Positions 4,529 to 5,508 of a stretch of 5,508 nucleotides of DNA are shown piece after piece. Below the pieces are notes generated by a model. It made no database searches and was not told where the DNA came from. It saw only the letters and a program-made list of their open reading frames with translations. Position numbers and translations under genes: made by a program. How positions within the stretch are numbered: the stretch's first letter is position 1; every line of letters begins with the position of its first letter. The DNA comes from Faecalimonas sp. (lineage in GTDB: Bacteria; Bacillota_A; Clostridia; Lachnospirales; Lachnospiraceae): NCBI GenBank assembly GCA_026169575.1, contig JAPFCT010000373.1, positions 1 through 5,508 of the forward strand, in the 5' to 3' direction.

Positions 4529-5508
4529 ATGGCAAGACATCCAGAATTATTGATTCCGGCAAGCAGCCTGGAAGTATTAAAGACAGCAGTTATGTTTGGA
4601 GCCGATGCAGTTTATATCGGAGGAGAGGCATTTGGACTCCGTGCAAAGGCGAAGAATTTCTCTATGGAGGAGATGAAGGAAGGGATTGCATTTGCACATG
4701 CACATGATGTGAAGGTATATGTCACTGCAAATATCCTTGCACACAACGACGACCTTGCGGGGGTAAGGGAATATTTTAAGGAATTAAAGGAAATCAAGCC
4801 AGATGCGCTGATCATCGCAGATCCGGGTGTGTTTGAGATCGCAAAGGAGATCTGCCCGGAGATTGAGCGTCATATCAGCACACAGGCAAATAATACGAAC
4901 TATGCAACGTATAATTTCTGGCACAAGCTGGGAGCATCCCGTGTGGTGTCGGCAAGAGAATTGTCTCTGGAGGAAATTAAAGAGATCCGTGCCAATATTC
5001 CAGATGATCTGGAGATCGAGACATTTGTCCACGGGGCAATGTGTATTTCTTATTCCGGAAGATGTCTGCTCAGCAACTATTTCACCGGAAGAGATGCAAA
5101 CCGCGGCGCATGCACACATCCTTGCAGATGGAAGTATTCGGTGGTGGAAGAGACAAGACCGGGAGAATATATGCCGGTATATGAAAATGAGAGAGGAACT
5201 TATATTTTCAACTCGAAAGATCTCTGTATGATCCAGCATATTCCAGAAATCTTGGCGTCCGGAATCGACAGTCTGAAGATCGAAGGGCGGATGAAGACCG
5301 CGCTTTATGTGGCGACTGTGGCAAGAACGTACCGCAAGGCGATCGATGATTATCAAAAGGACCCGGCGCTGTATGAGAAAAATATGCCGTGGTATCTGGA
5401 ACAGATCTCAAACTGCACTTACCGCCAGTTTACAACCGGATTTTTCTTCGGCAAGCCAGATGAGACAACACAGATTTATGACAGTAACACATATGTGAAG
5501 GAATATAC
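4529..5508 (+). CDS. trhP: U32-family tRNA hydroxylation protein (TrhP/YrrO type), 3' truncated by window
   Basis: The frame from ATG 4529 stays open to the window edge: 326 codons plus two bases, with no stop. It begins RHPELLIPASSLEVL and GADAVYIGGEAFGLRAKAKN, the typical U32 opening. The U32 signature ETFVHGAMCISYSGRCLLS lies near residues 164-182, followed by RGACTHPCRWKY. Cys172, Cys179, Cys195 and Cys199 are the likely iron-sulfur ligands. NSKDLCMI and SLKIEGRMK follow. U32 proteins were once annotated as collagenase-like peptidases, but TrhP members are needed for prephenate-dependent hydroxylation of tRNA U34 to ho5U (family knowledge). The adjacent trmR-type gene would then methylate ho5U. 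The ribosome binding site AAAGGA is 8 nt before the ATG. Family members of this class are around 400 residues, so roughly a fifth is missing. The single-gene TrhP versus TrhP2 (YrrO) assignment is open. Confidence 0.9.
   Translation, partial: MARHPELLIPASSLEVLKTAVMFGADAVYIGGEAFGLRAKAKNFSMEEMKEGIAFAHAHDVKVYVTANILAHNDDLAGVREYFKELKEIKPDALIIADPGVFEIAKEICPEIERHISTQANNTNYATYNFWHKLGASRVVSARELSLEEIKEIRANIPDDLEIETFVHGAMCISYSGRCLLSNYFTGRDANRGACTHPCRWKYSVVEETRPGEYMPVYENERGTYIFNSKDLCMIQHIPEILASGIDSLKIEGRMKTALYVATVARTYRKAIDDYQKDPALYEKNMPWYLEQISNCTYRQFTTGFFFGKPDETTQIYDSNTYVKEY

Noticed and set aside
4477..4707. 76-codon plus-strand frame overlapping the start of the U32 gene
   Set aside because: The conserved U32 N-terminus is in another frame from 4529, and this product resembles nothing known.
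4784..5356. 190-codon open frame on the minus strand opposite the U32 gene
   Set aside because: It is fully antisense to a clearly conserved U32 coding sequence, its translation shows no recognisable motif and is Cys/His/Arg-rich in the way of shadow frames.

Overview
The window reads as a stretch of core chromosome from a Gram-positive anaerobe of class Clostridia, most likely a member of the Lachnospiraceae. This is inferred from the gene set, the protein sequences, the strong GGAGG-type ribosome binding sites, a TTG start, and the moderate G+C content. All eight genes lie on the plus strand with short gaps. No mobile element, CRISPR array, tRNA or rRNA was seen.

Layout from left to right: (1) positions 1-383 hold the 3' end of mtaB, the tRNA t6A37 methylthiotransferase, ending in a TRAM domain. 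(2) Positions 384-495 are an AT-rich gap with a plausible sigma-A promoter and a palindrome resembling a Fur-family operator. (3) Positions 496-2006 hold a close-packed run: ireB (UPF0297), ruvX/yqgF (16S rRNA maturation nuclease family), a small acidic DUF1292 protein, and a Fur-family metalloregulator. (4) Positions 2030-3697 encode ribonuclease J from a TTG start, followed at 3707-3737 by an intrinsic terminator. (5) Positions 3776-4441 encode a TrmR/YrrM-type SAM-dependent tRNA methyltransferase. (6) A long perfect-to-near-perfect inverted repeat covers its stop codon. (7) From 4529 to the window end runs a U32-family tRNA hydroxylation protein (TrhP/YrrO type), cut by the window edge.

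The theme is RNA. MtaB modifies A37 next to the anticodon. TrhP and TrmR probably act in sequence on wobble uridine 34 (hydroxylation, then O-methylation). RuvX and RNase J process rRNA and mRNA. IreB links the run to PASTA-kinase signalling, and Fur adds metal control. The order ireB-ruvX-DUF1292-...-trmR-U32 matches the Bacillus subtilis yrzL-yrrK-yrzB-yrrL-yrrM-yrrN-yrrO locus as I recall it, but here fur and rnj occupy the middle and no mltG (yrrL) is present.

I see no convincing new biological system. The items most worth a second look are the long stem that loops out the trmR stop codon and has no U-tract, and the Fur-box-like palindrome upstream of an operon that itself carries a Fur-family gene.
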